DNA of 64,000 nt, taken from assembly GCF_963678975.1 (NCBI RefSeq), contig NC_089275.1, forward strand, positions 30,999,977 through 31,063,976, in the 5' to 3' direction. Below, piece by piece: positions 44,201-57,800 of the stretch. Source of the stretch: Dysidea avara. Lineage: Eukaryota > Porifera > Demospongiae > Dictyoceratida > Dysideidae. A program made the translations under genes and the position numbers. Position 1 is the stretch's first letter; each line of letters opens with the position of its first letter. A model generated the notes under the pieces. That model had not been told where the DNA came from and did no database searches. It was given only the letters and a program-made list of their open reading frames with translations.

Positions 44201-47200
44201 AAAATTACATCAAAATAAATTATCACAAGATATCACTATATTAACAGAGTTTTTTCAAAGTTGACAACAGATATATGTTACAAGTCCAGGGCAGGTTCCA
44301 AAGATTCCATGGAACTCCCTTTTTGGAACAAACCTTACTTATAGCCAGTTATAACTTTATATGGAAATAAATTTTATTTGAGGTATCCAAAGCTTATGAC
44401 TCTCTTCACTTCATGCAACAGGTGATCAATCACCCAAGCCAACATGAGTTCAACCACTCCATTCATTTTATAAGAGAATTTGTTTATGAGAAGTAGAGTT
44501 TAAAGTTGTAGCTACTTTTGTTGTGATAAACTTACATGTCCAGAGATACAGTATCACTAAAAATTCTGTTTAGCACCTATTGAGTATTTTAAGCCTCGGT
44601 AGGTGTACTAATGAACTACATGGGTACGTTTCCTTGCTGAATAGTTACTTTGCTTTATCTGTAAAGTGGGTGTGATCCATATTCGCTCACATATTTTAAA
44701 CCATGCCTGGTCTTTATTTTGCTGTGGTGTTACAATAAGCAACAGTTTGTGACAACTCGTTGTCATTGTCATCCACTCAAATTGAATTACTTTTCGTTCT
44801 TCACACTACTGCTGTGACACCATAGTAGCTGGAAAGGGTGTGACAGTAACTAGTCAATGTCCTTAAGCTTATGTACCTTCACTACCTATCCCTTTAAGTA
44901 TGACCTTAGAAAGTAGCAATAAAGTACAAGCTTCCATTTCTTCAGTTCTTAGACAAAAACATGTTCAGTCTTCTGTGTGATGAGTTTAAAGCAAATTCCG
45001 CAGTGACTTTACCTGTATACTGTATACACATTACTGAAATAAAATGTCTCCATTGTCTACATTGATTAAAGACTGTGTACCCTCAGACATTCGTGTTTTA
45101 CATTCATGTTAGGTCTCTAACCTATACATTCATAGGTGTTAGAGGAACCAATTCAAGTAGATCATTTTGTAATAAAGAGAGTAGGCTAATAGCCTGCACT
45201 ATGAATGAGAGAACAAAGCAAATCATTGACCGAAAGTGAGATTTGCAAGGCTTGATATCTTTCTGGTAGCAGATTTCTAACAACACTAAGGATCTATTAG
45301 CAGGTCTCTTATTGGATTATCTGTAATGTGGGTGTGATAATCCTATCATTAAAATATTAATTTGTATTGTACTGTCTGCTACAACTGACATTCTTTCTAT
45401 GTGAATGGCCCTGCAAAAATAGGGCATATGTGCACATGATTTTTGCCTACTCTTTCAAATTCCATCACTCATAACTTTTAAACCATTGTGCCATCCAATT
45501 TTCAGCTCTTAGTAAGTGTTTAATTGGCTTTATGATGCAAGTAACAGAATTCAAATAGTCTGTTCCAGTGCCGAGATATGCCCTGTAGAGTAATGGGATG
45601 TAGTTTGTGCCCACATGCCCTATTTTTGCAGGCCCAGTCACCTACAGTATATTGTAATATCAAGCTTAGAAACAAAATTATGTGCATAAACCACATACTT
45701 TCAAGAGATCATTGATAGTAGAGTACATTTGCCCTGAAGGAGCATCCCAGCCAAAGTCAATAAGAGATGCCTTGTTACCATCAGCATCATAGCCAACGGC
45801 CATCTTTGAGATAATACTGTGGAAAGAAATTACGTATTAGTTATAAATACATTCCATTACATACACATAAGCATACGTATACTTGTAGCCTGTATTGCAT
45901 TAATACAAACCTTTTTGTATAGTCAAATCCTGTATTAGCTAGACCCAATGGTTGCAGGATGTGTTTTTCAACATATTCCTCATATTTCATTGTGGGATGA
46001 ACCTTCTGAACTATGCAGCGACCAAGTAATGAATATGCTAAGTTACTGAAAAGAGATACAATTAAAAGACAGGTTTAGGTATAATACAATGTAACCAGAT
46101 AGTAATAATAATACAACCTGAACATATTGTTGCTTTAGGTGTAATAATGACTCATAAATAAACATGATTGTAATAATCATAAATATTCACATGTGAATAT
46201 TGTAGAATATTCAATAGGCAAGAGCCATAATATGCCACTACTGAAAAATGGGCACATGCCATGCGTTTACTATTATTAATTTTAATGTCAAAAGAATGTG
46301 CAATAATGATGAATAATATTGCACAAAGCTATATGGCAAAGGTTGTAAATAGACAGTATGGTAGTTGTATTTCTGACAAATTGCGAAAATATGTATATCT
46401 TTACGAAAATAAATTAATATCTCTCAAATATCAACAAAGCATGTTATGTGTCTTTCAGAAATTTTATCAGACATACTGAACAATTGTGAGTATGTACTGT
46501 ACAAATACTGGTTGTGTACCATCAGACTATGATTGAGTTAGATTGTACACAGCCAGCATTTCCAATTTGCAAGAATCTGAAACTTACTGTATGGCTATAC
46601 CTGCCTGCCTGCCTGCCCATGTCTATGTTTTGTGGCTGAAATTGTGACTACTGCCACAGTGTACTTCATGATCAAACTTTTCCGCACAGAAAAACAAACC
46701 ATATTATGAAACCACTAACCTGTATGATGGTATGGTCCATGAAGGAAGAACCCTATACTGAAGGCTTAATCTTTTTAATATCTCTTGTGTATCCAGTGGA
46801 CAGGAGTTCTCTGTAGTAGCATTACTATAGCAAGGTGCCTCCCGTGGAAGACCAGACAACTGTGAAGCTAATTGCCTGTAAATTGACACAAAAAAAATTC
46901 ACTGTATTTACCACTGCAGTACTTACATATAAATTTTAATATTGTATATACTGTTATGCTATACTATGGAATCAGTCTAAACATCATCACCATTGAGCCA
47001 GGACTTTTTTGGCATTAATAAACAAGTGGCTAATTTAGAGTGGTGGATTAGTGTATAACATACCCTTTGTTATCATTTGAAAACAATTAATGCTGACCTT
47101 TATATATACAGGTGGTTATTAAGACAGTGCCATACACACACGTCACATCTATGTACAGTAAATACTGCCATTATCTGCATACTATTACCTAGCTGTCATA

Positions 47201-50200
47201 TCATACTATTACCTAGCTGTCATATCATACTATTACCTAGCTGTCATATCATACTATTACCTAGCTGTCATATCTCATTAAAATAATAGACTAGTATAGT
47301 AGGACCTATTTATCTGACCCCTTGATTATCTGAACAGTATAAATAACCTGCTCTATTAGAGTATTTCGCCATTAGCCGAACTTTCTATTAGAATCAGTGT
47401 ATGTTCTATTAGAGTAGTTGAACTGAACTCTACATATAAATGAATGGGGTTCATTATCCGAACAAATTCAGTTATCAGAATACTCTTATGATTGAATTGG
47501 CACAAAAGTGTTTGGATAATAGAAGTCCTACTGTATTTGGCTTATACTTATACTTGTGAACAAAAGTACAAGTTAAATAACACAGCATGTATCAACAAAT
47601 AAGTATATATGCATACATACAAGTGTAAGGTAAAAATAGAAAATTTGCATTTGAGTAGGGATCATATACAAATAAAACAAGGGAGGAGTCATCTATACTT
47701 GCAGCTATACTAGCTATGGGGATTGAATTCCTACCTCAGTCATACACAGCCTGTCAACAGTATTATATAATTATATAGCCATGACTGAAGTATGGATTAA
47801 ATGCTCACTAATATAGTTGCTGGTATAGATGACCTCCGCACATCTCGGGCAGAAGTGATGCCAAACAGTGAAGAATCATAGTAGGCAGAGTTGGGGGTAA
47901 CGTGTTACATATGTAATGCATTATGTAATAATATTACTTTTACAGTAACGAGTAATATAACACATTACAACAAAGTAGCGAGTAATATGTAACAAATATT
48001 ACATCTGGAAATTGTAATGAATAAAACGCGTTACTTCCTTTTAAGGTGCATTGTATCCAGGCATGTGATTGATTACATTTTGGGTACAGACAAGACTGGA
48101 GACAGCGTCATAGGTATGGACAAAGAATGATAGTGCATGGGGAGTACCCTTGAGGCCAAGATACAACAACAAAGTATGTATTTGTGGCTGAACTACACCA
48201 GAGAAACACGTGTCTCGTTTGTGTCACTTGTAGTTGTAGGCTGGCAGCTAGCTTGTATTTAGAAGGTTGGACTTACTTTAGAGTTTGTAATGAACAAATG
48301 TAATAAGTAATATTATTACTAGTTACAGCCCTTAGAGTAGCGAGTAATATGTAACTCGTTTCTTTTTTCAGTAAGTAATATGTAACTGTAGCGCTACATC
48401 ACATACAAGTAACGAGTAATATGTAACTAGTTACATTTTTAGTGTAATGACCCCAACCCTGATAGTAGGTAGTTTTGGGTCACTCTGAAGATATTTATGA
48501 GTTTGGCTCTATATATATACCTATAACCAGTGCTGTCAAGTTGTTATGAAGGAAATAATAGACTGGATGTATGATGTATTTTTGTGCAGGAAGTCTAAAC
48601 CTTCATATCCCTACTATACCGTATTACCATGATGTGCATGATATCTAGTCACTCCGTATTCATACCTACCTACCTACCTACCTACCTACCTCAGAGTAAC
48701 AGTATCATCTGAGTTGTAAGGATCTCTAATAGAAAACTTCAGGCAATAATGTGACAGTGGTTCATCTAGAGAATGGACGAGTCCTTCATGGTACAACTGA
48801 AACAATGTAATTACCTAAATACAATATGAAGTACATACTATAACACAACTATATAATACTAACCACAAATATCTTGCTCACACTTCCAATACGAAATATT
48901 GTGTCAGCACCCGGTAGTTCATCAGGAGGACCTTTATGCTTCACACCAATACCTTGTGTGTACTGAAATGTATCCATGTATTGAATCCCAAATACTGCTC
49001 CAGGCTAGTAATATTACATCTTGGTAAGTTATATACAAATACATGTACATTAAAGTAATAGCACTAAGTCATAAAATTGTGGAAATTGTGCCTTGCAAAA
49101 TTACAGACAAACAAAGGATTGTGCTTATGTTAGCACTCATAGCATATTGTGGTCCAACTACAGTATTATAGCATTATTTTTACAATTTTTAACACTTTTA
49201 TTGATATCCATCTTTTTTGCTATTTTCTCCCATGTAATGTCATTTATTCTGATACAGACAACTTTGCAAGATAATGCAATTTTTATGTTTGCAGAATAAC
49301 ACAACCGAATGTATTATTGGAAATGTTTTTAGTGTTTTAACAACTGATTGTTTGCTATTACTCTAATCTTGGCTCCATATAACATTTATTTATTTATTCA
49401 GTAGTAATTAATCACACAAGTAGTTTAGGAGTTTATTTTTTATGTTTTGCTCTAACAGTACACAAGAAGTATTATAGTACATCACACACAATTAACAACT
49501 GCAATTATTTACAGATACAGTTACATTCCCCGCACTTACTGCTGTGTTAGGATCAATGACATTGCTAAAAGTCTTCTCAACATTTTCAATAGCCATACTG
49601 ATGTTATCAGGAAGTGGTGAGGGTAGTGGTTCAAAAGTGCTAGGATGAAATGGACATGGTCCACTTGTAGCATTCAACTTTTGATAAGGTAAAGGAATGC
49701 CCTGGATGTGAAATACACCCACAAGTAAAGTTTCTACAGACTTAGGAATTAAAACAATGAAAATATAATAATATATAACACCACCATGCACTATACCATT
49801 GGCACTTAGGCCGCCTTTCCTTTGTTCATAGCATTGCCGTATCAAGAAAGGTGGCCAAACTCAAACTATTTATTGCTATCAGAGAATCTACACATTGCTT
49901 TATTGAGAATCAAATCTGTGTGGCATTTATGAAGATGCTCACACACTTAAAAACTAGCAGCATCACATAGTTCTCATTAACACTTTAACAATAATATTGT
50001 ATTATTAGCTACTATTAATTTTCCAACTTGCACAGCACATGGCCACATTATGATATCATTACTTTTTGTCGCAGTTACCTCTGTTTTACTTGGACGTGCA
50101 GTTTTTTTACAGCTATAAGCTGTTTTTGGATGGGTATATACGTATATGTAATTTGTATAATTACTGATAAAATCAAAAATTGTTCAAGTGTTAAAAATCT

Positions 50201-51805
50201 GCTTTAAATCTTGATTCTGATTAAATCTTTTTTTCTTCCTGTAGTAAAGAAAAAAAAGCCCCAAAGCCGGCCTATCGGCCATAGGTCGGCTTTGGGCTAT
50301 ATAAAAAGAAGTGATATCTAATCAAAACAGCCGAGCTGTAAAAAACGAGTGTGCCCCCAAAAAGGTTATGGTGAAAAAAGATGTGAAATCCAAGGTGGCA
50401 GCCAAGAAATGGCTGTGATGATAGGTTAATGATCAAAATTTTAATAACAGAAATTCAGGTGAATTTGGTGCCGCTTGGTCTTGGCACAAAATTCACCTGA
50501 ATTGTTGTTATTAAAATTGGCCGCCACCTTGGATTTCACATCTTTTTTCACCATACCCTCTTTGGGAGTCGCACTCTTTTTTACAGCTTGGCTGTTTTGG
50601 ATTAGATATACCTTAACAAGAGTAATCTGATTCCATAAAAATTTCCCAGGCTACAATAAATAAATTGGTTTATTAATTGTTTATGGCACAATTTAAAGTG
50701 CTCAAACCTTATAAATGGTTTATCATGAAATGCCCCAAAAATTGCTTCTCTAGCACTTTCAGTGGCAATATTAAAAATAAATACATATCATGTTAAGGCT
50801 TCTCATATCATATACGTAGGCTAAGCAGCTGCTATGGAATTGGAAACCAGTCAGTAAAATCTCTAAAACTGCCTTTGATACAATTGGATTTAGATAGACA
50901 GATTGACATAGTGATGCTCTGTTATTACTTGAATATTTGCTACTACAAAACATACCTGCACATCATTTTACCAGTATATATTTGGCTGAATGACCATGAT
51001 TACTTAAATCAGAAATGAAAATATTTTTCTGCAAATTACTGTATGGTAAATTTTCTGGTAGCCATGTACACTAGATATAATTTTGACATGTATAAACATG
51101 GTTAGTTTGCTTTTGACAACACTATATGCACCTGGCTCCCAGCATAATCACCATGTCTAAGTCATCTAACTATAAGCTAGCTTGCATATCAATTAACTTG
51201 AAACATTGCTGTGCAAATACTATTATAAAGCTGAGCGATGGTGGCAATTGATCAATTGTTGTTATAGTGAGTAACAATCGTGATAATGATAGTACACATG
51301 TAGTTGTGCTTTTGTGATAAATTGTGCATACCCCAAACATTGGATAACAGAAGCAAAGTTAGCAAACGTGATATTTTTGAAGCCAAAAAACCAGTAGAAC
51401 AAAGATAACATTCAACTGTAATGGAAAGACAATGCAATAACAATTTTTTTCCAATGGAGTGTTAGAAAAGCAGACATGTGAGTTGGATTATTTATATGTG
51501 GGTTGAGTGTCCTTGATAATATCATGATACTAGTATGTTCAGTTATCAGAACCAGGTGGGTTGTAAGAGTGATGTTGTATAAAACAAAGCACTTCAGGAG
51601 GGGAGTGGGGAATAACCATACCTCTTACTATAATGTATCACCTTTGTTACAATGTTAGACAGCACTGGAGTCATTCTAAGCTAGCTCACCTGGATTACAG
51701 GCTATCGTGCTATAAAAGTTACTATCAAATCGTGATAATGATAGTTGTACTATCACTCAGCTCTACATGTAGTAAATAGAAGCAGTAACACACACATGCA
51801 CACAC

Positions 51806-51868
<63 letters not shown>

Positions 51869-54800
51869 ATGCAGATTCACAATAACTATAGAAGAATTTA
51901 AGGAAATTAGTTTCGATTTGTTTTGTACTGTGATGCCCTATTTAGGACTTTGCTAATGAATTACAATTATTAATATACATCTAATACATAATTTTACAGA
52001 AGCAGGTGGCATACAAAATGATTACAGCTGCAGTGTGTAATATAAATTTCAGGCATGTGCAGATACATTATATTGTCAGGACACTGAAACAGTTGAGTGG
52101 ACATCAAACTATTTGCCTGAACATTTAAACTTTTGTTGTTTCTCCGTTTGTACATGTGTTTCTGCCAACTTAAATGTTTGTTTCAAACATTCAGGTCACC
52201 AATGTACTGTACCACTGATCACTACTCAACCACTCACTATAACAGTGAGCAAAAAAAAACAAAAAAACAACAACAGGAAACTGTAGTGTTTAGGGTACTC
52301 ATATAAGAGCTTCTATGGAACCAATTCTGTTATTGGGGCTTTTATAGGAAGGAGTCATAAGGCCTTCTGTGCAGTGCCGCTGAGAAGATTTAGGAGGCCC
52401 AGGGAAAATTTAGAATGTGGCGCCCCATAATTTCAATAAAGAAAAGTAGACAAAAGAACATTATAGCTAAGTAGCTACTAGACTACAACTAAACGCAAAC
52501 TAGCTACTAACTGATAAGCTTATTAACAGTTTTAGCAAGCAAACCAAGCTAGGGGCATCACCCCCAGGAAACTTAGACTCTCTGAAATTGAATATGAGAG
52601 TATTTTACTAGAACAAGCTTAGCTAAGTAGCTACTAGACTACAAGCTACTAACTTATAAGTTTATTGACAGTTTTAGCATGCAATAATCTAGGGGGGTCT
52701 GGGGGCATGCACCCCAGGAATGTTTGAAAATTAGACTCTCTGAGTTTTACTATGAGAGTGATTTTATAAGAGCAAGCTGACTACAACTAAAGGCAAGCCA
52801 CTAGCTACTAACTGACAAGCTTGCTGACAGATGTAAAGCATACCAATCCAGGGGGTCTGGAGGAATTCCCCCAGGAAAGTTTGAAAATTAGACTCTCTAA
52901 GATTACATATGAGAGTAATTTTAATAATTTACCACAGTATAATTGGATTGTTGTATTAGGGGAATTGTTGTATTAGGGCATCTCAAGTTTAAATTTTACA
53001 GCAAGCTTTCTCCCAAATATATACCACCTAGGAAATTATTGTACCCTATGCCAGACAGTTTTTTTCAACAGTTAGTGGACTCTATAACTAAACATTTGCT
53101 GTACTAGGGTGACTGTTCTATTAGAGTATTTTGATATTATGTAGAAGTCACACTGTCTATATCAGCGCATTATAAGATATATTACGAGTAATGGTCTGCT
53201 GCCACTGCTGCATTGGATTGCTATGGATCTTATTGAGCTTGGATGGTATCTCTTATACTGAGGCTTCCTATGTATCTTTGAGTATACAAGAAAGATTTAC
53301 ACTGTTGTACATATATTTTATTGTAGCTACGTGTGGATAAGTAGCTATGGGGCAGATACTACTGTACGAGGCCCCTGGAGGCCCCTTACTAGATGGGACT
53401 CAAGGCAAAATGTCCCAGTTGCCACCCTGTCGGCGGCCCTACTTCTGTGAATGAATTTTGTATTGTAGCTGCATGGTCAAATTTTGTTAGTGCTGCTATT
53501 AGTGGTTTATCTGTATAGTCAAAAGAAAATTGTACAAGATGTACTGACATCTTGCTCATTGTTTTTAAATAGCTAAGATACACAAGTGAATACCACTACC
53601 AATGGCTAACAGGTTGTAACTGAGACAAGTAGGTTAGCATAACATAATATTATTAATGTGTTAACCTCAGAGTTTACTTTTGGTATGGCTTGTGGTCACC
53701 ACAAACCATCAACACATGACTTAAATACATGCCAATATAATAGTGATGTGCAATATTAAGATATTGGTTTCAGCACGATATCGATATGATAATTGGTAAA
53801 ATATTGAAATTTTGATACTTTTTTGGTATTTTTTTTCTTTAGAATATTTTTTTCTTTTGATTAATTGCGTGGAACAAATTTTCATAATTAGCGGCTATGC
53901 TTTATAGAATTTGTGATGGAGGTAATAACAAGCCTTGGAAACTGGTAGACACTTTTTAAAATGGCTAAACTGTACAGAACTGAGCTTCATTTCTACCATG
54001 ATCGCACAATCACACACCAAAAGTTGTAAATTACCAAAATATTACTCAATATATTGAAAATTGTAGCAAAAATATTGACTATACGATAAATATTGATATC
54101 AGTTATAAAAATATTGAGATTCGATATGATATTGGTATTTTTTTAAATATTGCAATGTTGATAATTTTTCGGTATATTGCACATTACTACAATATAACTA
54201 TGCCTGGCCTCCCTCCTAGCCTGTCACGAGTGTATGTAGTAACAATTCTATGTGTAGCATGCAACGCATGTGCACAACACAGACTAATGCACATAACTTG
54301 TGCTTGAAATGAATCTTAGTGAATCATTCTAATCAGTGACTATGGTGACAGGAGTAAAACACGATAGTGTGCTACAATGACGTTTTCATAACCACTCACC
54401 CGTAATCCTTGGTACGGGCTTGATACCTGTAAAGGCAAGTAATTCACATTGCTAGATCAGTAATTTCATGTTTTTTTTGTTGTTATGTAGTGTCATTGTC
54501 CTGCTATAAACATATGAGCAATGACGGAATCCAGACAAAAGATGCCACTTTCACTACCTCCCCTAGTGCCCCTCAAAATACATGCCCCACAAGCGGCTGA
54601 GAATTGGAAACTCTCCAAGAGGGCATGGACTAACTACGTCCTGGCCACCGAACTTGACAACAAAGTTGAACAGATTCAAGTCATTATTTTGCAACTTTGC
54701 TAACAGTAATTAGCGAGGAAGTACAGGAAGTGTTTGCTACTTTTGACTGGGCCCACAAAGGAGATGATGCAAAGATCAAACCAGTACCGACCAAGTTTGC

Positions 54801-57800
54801 TGCTTACTGTCAACCAAGGAAGAGTATTCCCTTCAAGCGATACTGTTTCAACCGATGTGCTCAAGAGCCTGGTGAGACTTATATACAGTACCACATGGCT
54901 TTGCGCAAGTTAGCTGATACGTAGCTGATTCTGGGTCATTGTAAATTATTTTCATCTGCTCGTTCATAGTTTCTGAAGTACGACATTACATCTATCCTTG
55001 TAAGTGTGAGGTTGGAATCTCGAAGCAGAGTTTTATGCACCTTATCCCAAATACAAGCTGGTCTCTCGGAATCTCATCAGGGATGATGTTGTGAAAATCA
55101 CAGAATCAGTAAAAGCTGTCGGATCATATAAAGCCCAATATGCACCTCAAACTAGAAGAGGAGACAGTGTGAAGCAGGCTACTGTTGAAAAAAAGCAAAT
55201 CTTTACTGCGAGAGTTTTGGAACTGTGGCCGGTAGCATGCATATTACAAATGAGAACTGTGCTCAGCCTTTGGCAAGACATATGATAGGTGTCATAAACT
55301 CAACCACTTTGCTAAAAAGTGTTGCAGTAGGAATTGGGAAAGACATCAAACCTGTGGAAGACCATGATGATGATATAGGCACCATAGGCACACCAATGGA
55401 CACTAAGGAAGTTGTTACAGGCATGACTGATAAAGAAAGAGATGAAGTGTTTTCTGCACAGATATCTGCTCAGGCCCTGAATGACTCACAATAGCTGACA
55501 ATACAGGTTAATTCAAAGGGACATGTATGTAAGTTTTCAAATTGAAAAAGGTGCACAGTGCAATGTATTGCCTGTTACACAGTACAAAAAAGCTACTGGA
55601 GATGACCACGTGCTTCCAGACAACTCACATATAACAGCATATGGCGGGACCAAACTTCCAGTGGTATGCAGAGCACGTTTACAAGTACAATGACTTGGTA
55701 TCCGATACACAATTGACTGCAAGCTCACTGACAGTCCAACTGTCCAGCCGTTGTTAGGCCATAAAGCATGCTTGACCATGAAAGTAACTGCGTATTTACA
55801 TAATGACAAATTAAACAAACCGCAGATATGTCAGACAGTAGTGTGCACAATTGACAGTGCAAGCCTCTCATCTATTGAACAAGATTATTGGTGAAGAACT
55901 TCCCAATAGTTTTTGGCAGTGGCATTGGCAAGCATAATGGAGAGTACCATAATAGGCTGGTGGAATAGTACAACATGCACCAAGGCATGTCCTTGTGGCA
56001 ATAAGAGACCACCTTAAGAGAACTTTAGATGAGATAGTGAGAGCAGACATAATCATCCTTGTAACAGAGCCAACCCAATGGTTTAGTTCAATGTTGGTGG
56101 TTCCTAAGAAGAATGAAACTTTGCGCATCTGCCTTGATCCCAAATATCTTATTGCTGCAATTCGAAGGGAGCACTACCTGCTACCAATAATAGAAGACAT
56201 TGCTACCCGCTACCAGACATCGCTACCAGTCTATATGATGCCAAGGTATTCACAGTGCTCAATACATGGTTTTTGGCATGTACAGCTGGATGAACCATCA
56301 TCTTATTTAACAACTTTTCACACACCGTTTGGCAGATACTGATGGAAAAGAATGCCTTTTGGAATTAGTTCAGCCCCAGATATTTTTAAAGAAGAATGCA
56401 TGAGTTAGTGGAAGGTTTAACGGGGTAGAAGTTGTCGCAGATGACTTCATAGTAGTAGGATGAGGAAGTACCGTTTGAAACAGCAGGACGTGACCATGAC
56501 AAAAATTTGGAAGCTCTCCTCATCAGGTGCAAAGACAGAGGAGTCAAACTAAATGCTGATAAAATCAAGTATGACTATCTAGAGTTCCTTTTATTGGTTG
56601 TGTAGCAACAGCAGAAGGGTTATGTACTGACCCTGCTAAAGTTCAAGCCATCACAGAAATGCCACCACCCAAGGATGTGAAAGGCGTACAATGATTGCTA
56701 GGATTAGCCCAATACCTTATCAAATTTCTCCCTCATTTGGCGAGTATCACAAAACCACTAGGAGAATTGATGCAAAAGGAAGTAGCCTGGACCTGAGACC
56801 ATGCTCAGCAAGCAGCACTGGATGATTTCAAAGTGGCTGCTACCAGTACACCTGTGTTCCACTATTATAGTACAGATGAAGAGATCACGTTACAATGTGA
56901 TGCATCCCAAAGGAGCAGCTATACTGCAGAAAGGTCAGCCAGTAGCCTATACTTCTAGGGCTTTAACTAAAGCAGAGACAAGATACGCACAAATTGAGAG
57001 AGAACTTTGGCCATAGTGCTTGGGTGCACACACTTTGAAGCCTGTAGAGATATTGCTATGTAGAGACTGATCATGCGCCGTTGGAAGCCATTGTCCTAAA
57101 ACCACTTAACAGTGCACCCAAGCGTCTGCAAAGGATCTTACTTCAACTGCAGAAATATACCCTACTGTAGATGTAAAGTACAAAAAAATGACATTAGATG
57201 TATGTGGCAGATACATTGAACTTTACACCATTGCCTGAAGTGAATGCCTGTGTGTTTTCTACAAATTTGGAGGCTGTGGATCATGTCTCAATGCTGGGCT
57301 TCAGTGATGATCACATTTAATAAATTAAACATGCATCACTGGATGATCCTGTTTTTCAAGTGCTCCGTAAAATTATTGTAGATGGCTGGCCTGACGACAG
57401 GGACAGTCTATCTGACTGTATATGAGCCTACTATGATTTTCGAGATGAACTTACAGTGCAAGACCAGCTAGTGTTTAAAGAACAGTGTTTATTTGTCCCA
57501 GCCTCCCTGCGCAGAGAAATGATGGCTGCAGTACATGCATCACATATTGGAGTAGAAGGGTGCATTAAAAGAGCTAGAGATACACTCTACTAGCCCAGGT
57601 CTAGAATGACAACAGACCTTAAAGAGCACATATCAAAATGTGATGTTTGTTTAGCTCACTGTGCAGCACCAGGAAAGGAACCACTACTGCAGCATGAGGT
57701 TATTGAACAACCGTGGACCAAGGCAGGGGTTTACTTGTGTGAACTACATAGAAGAACACTGCTGGTTGTATGTGATTACCACAGTAATTATATCAAAGTG

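Noticed and set aside
54400..54426. A 27-bp candidate micro-exon on the minus strand (VSSPYQGLR) with good acceptor and donor, in phase with copy 2 exon 2
   Set aside because: It lies between the 5' LTR and gag of the Gypsy element, so it would have to be exonised transposon sequence. Copy 1 has no equivalent, and exon 1 to exon 2 joins in phase without it.
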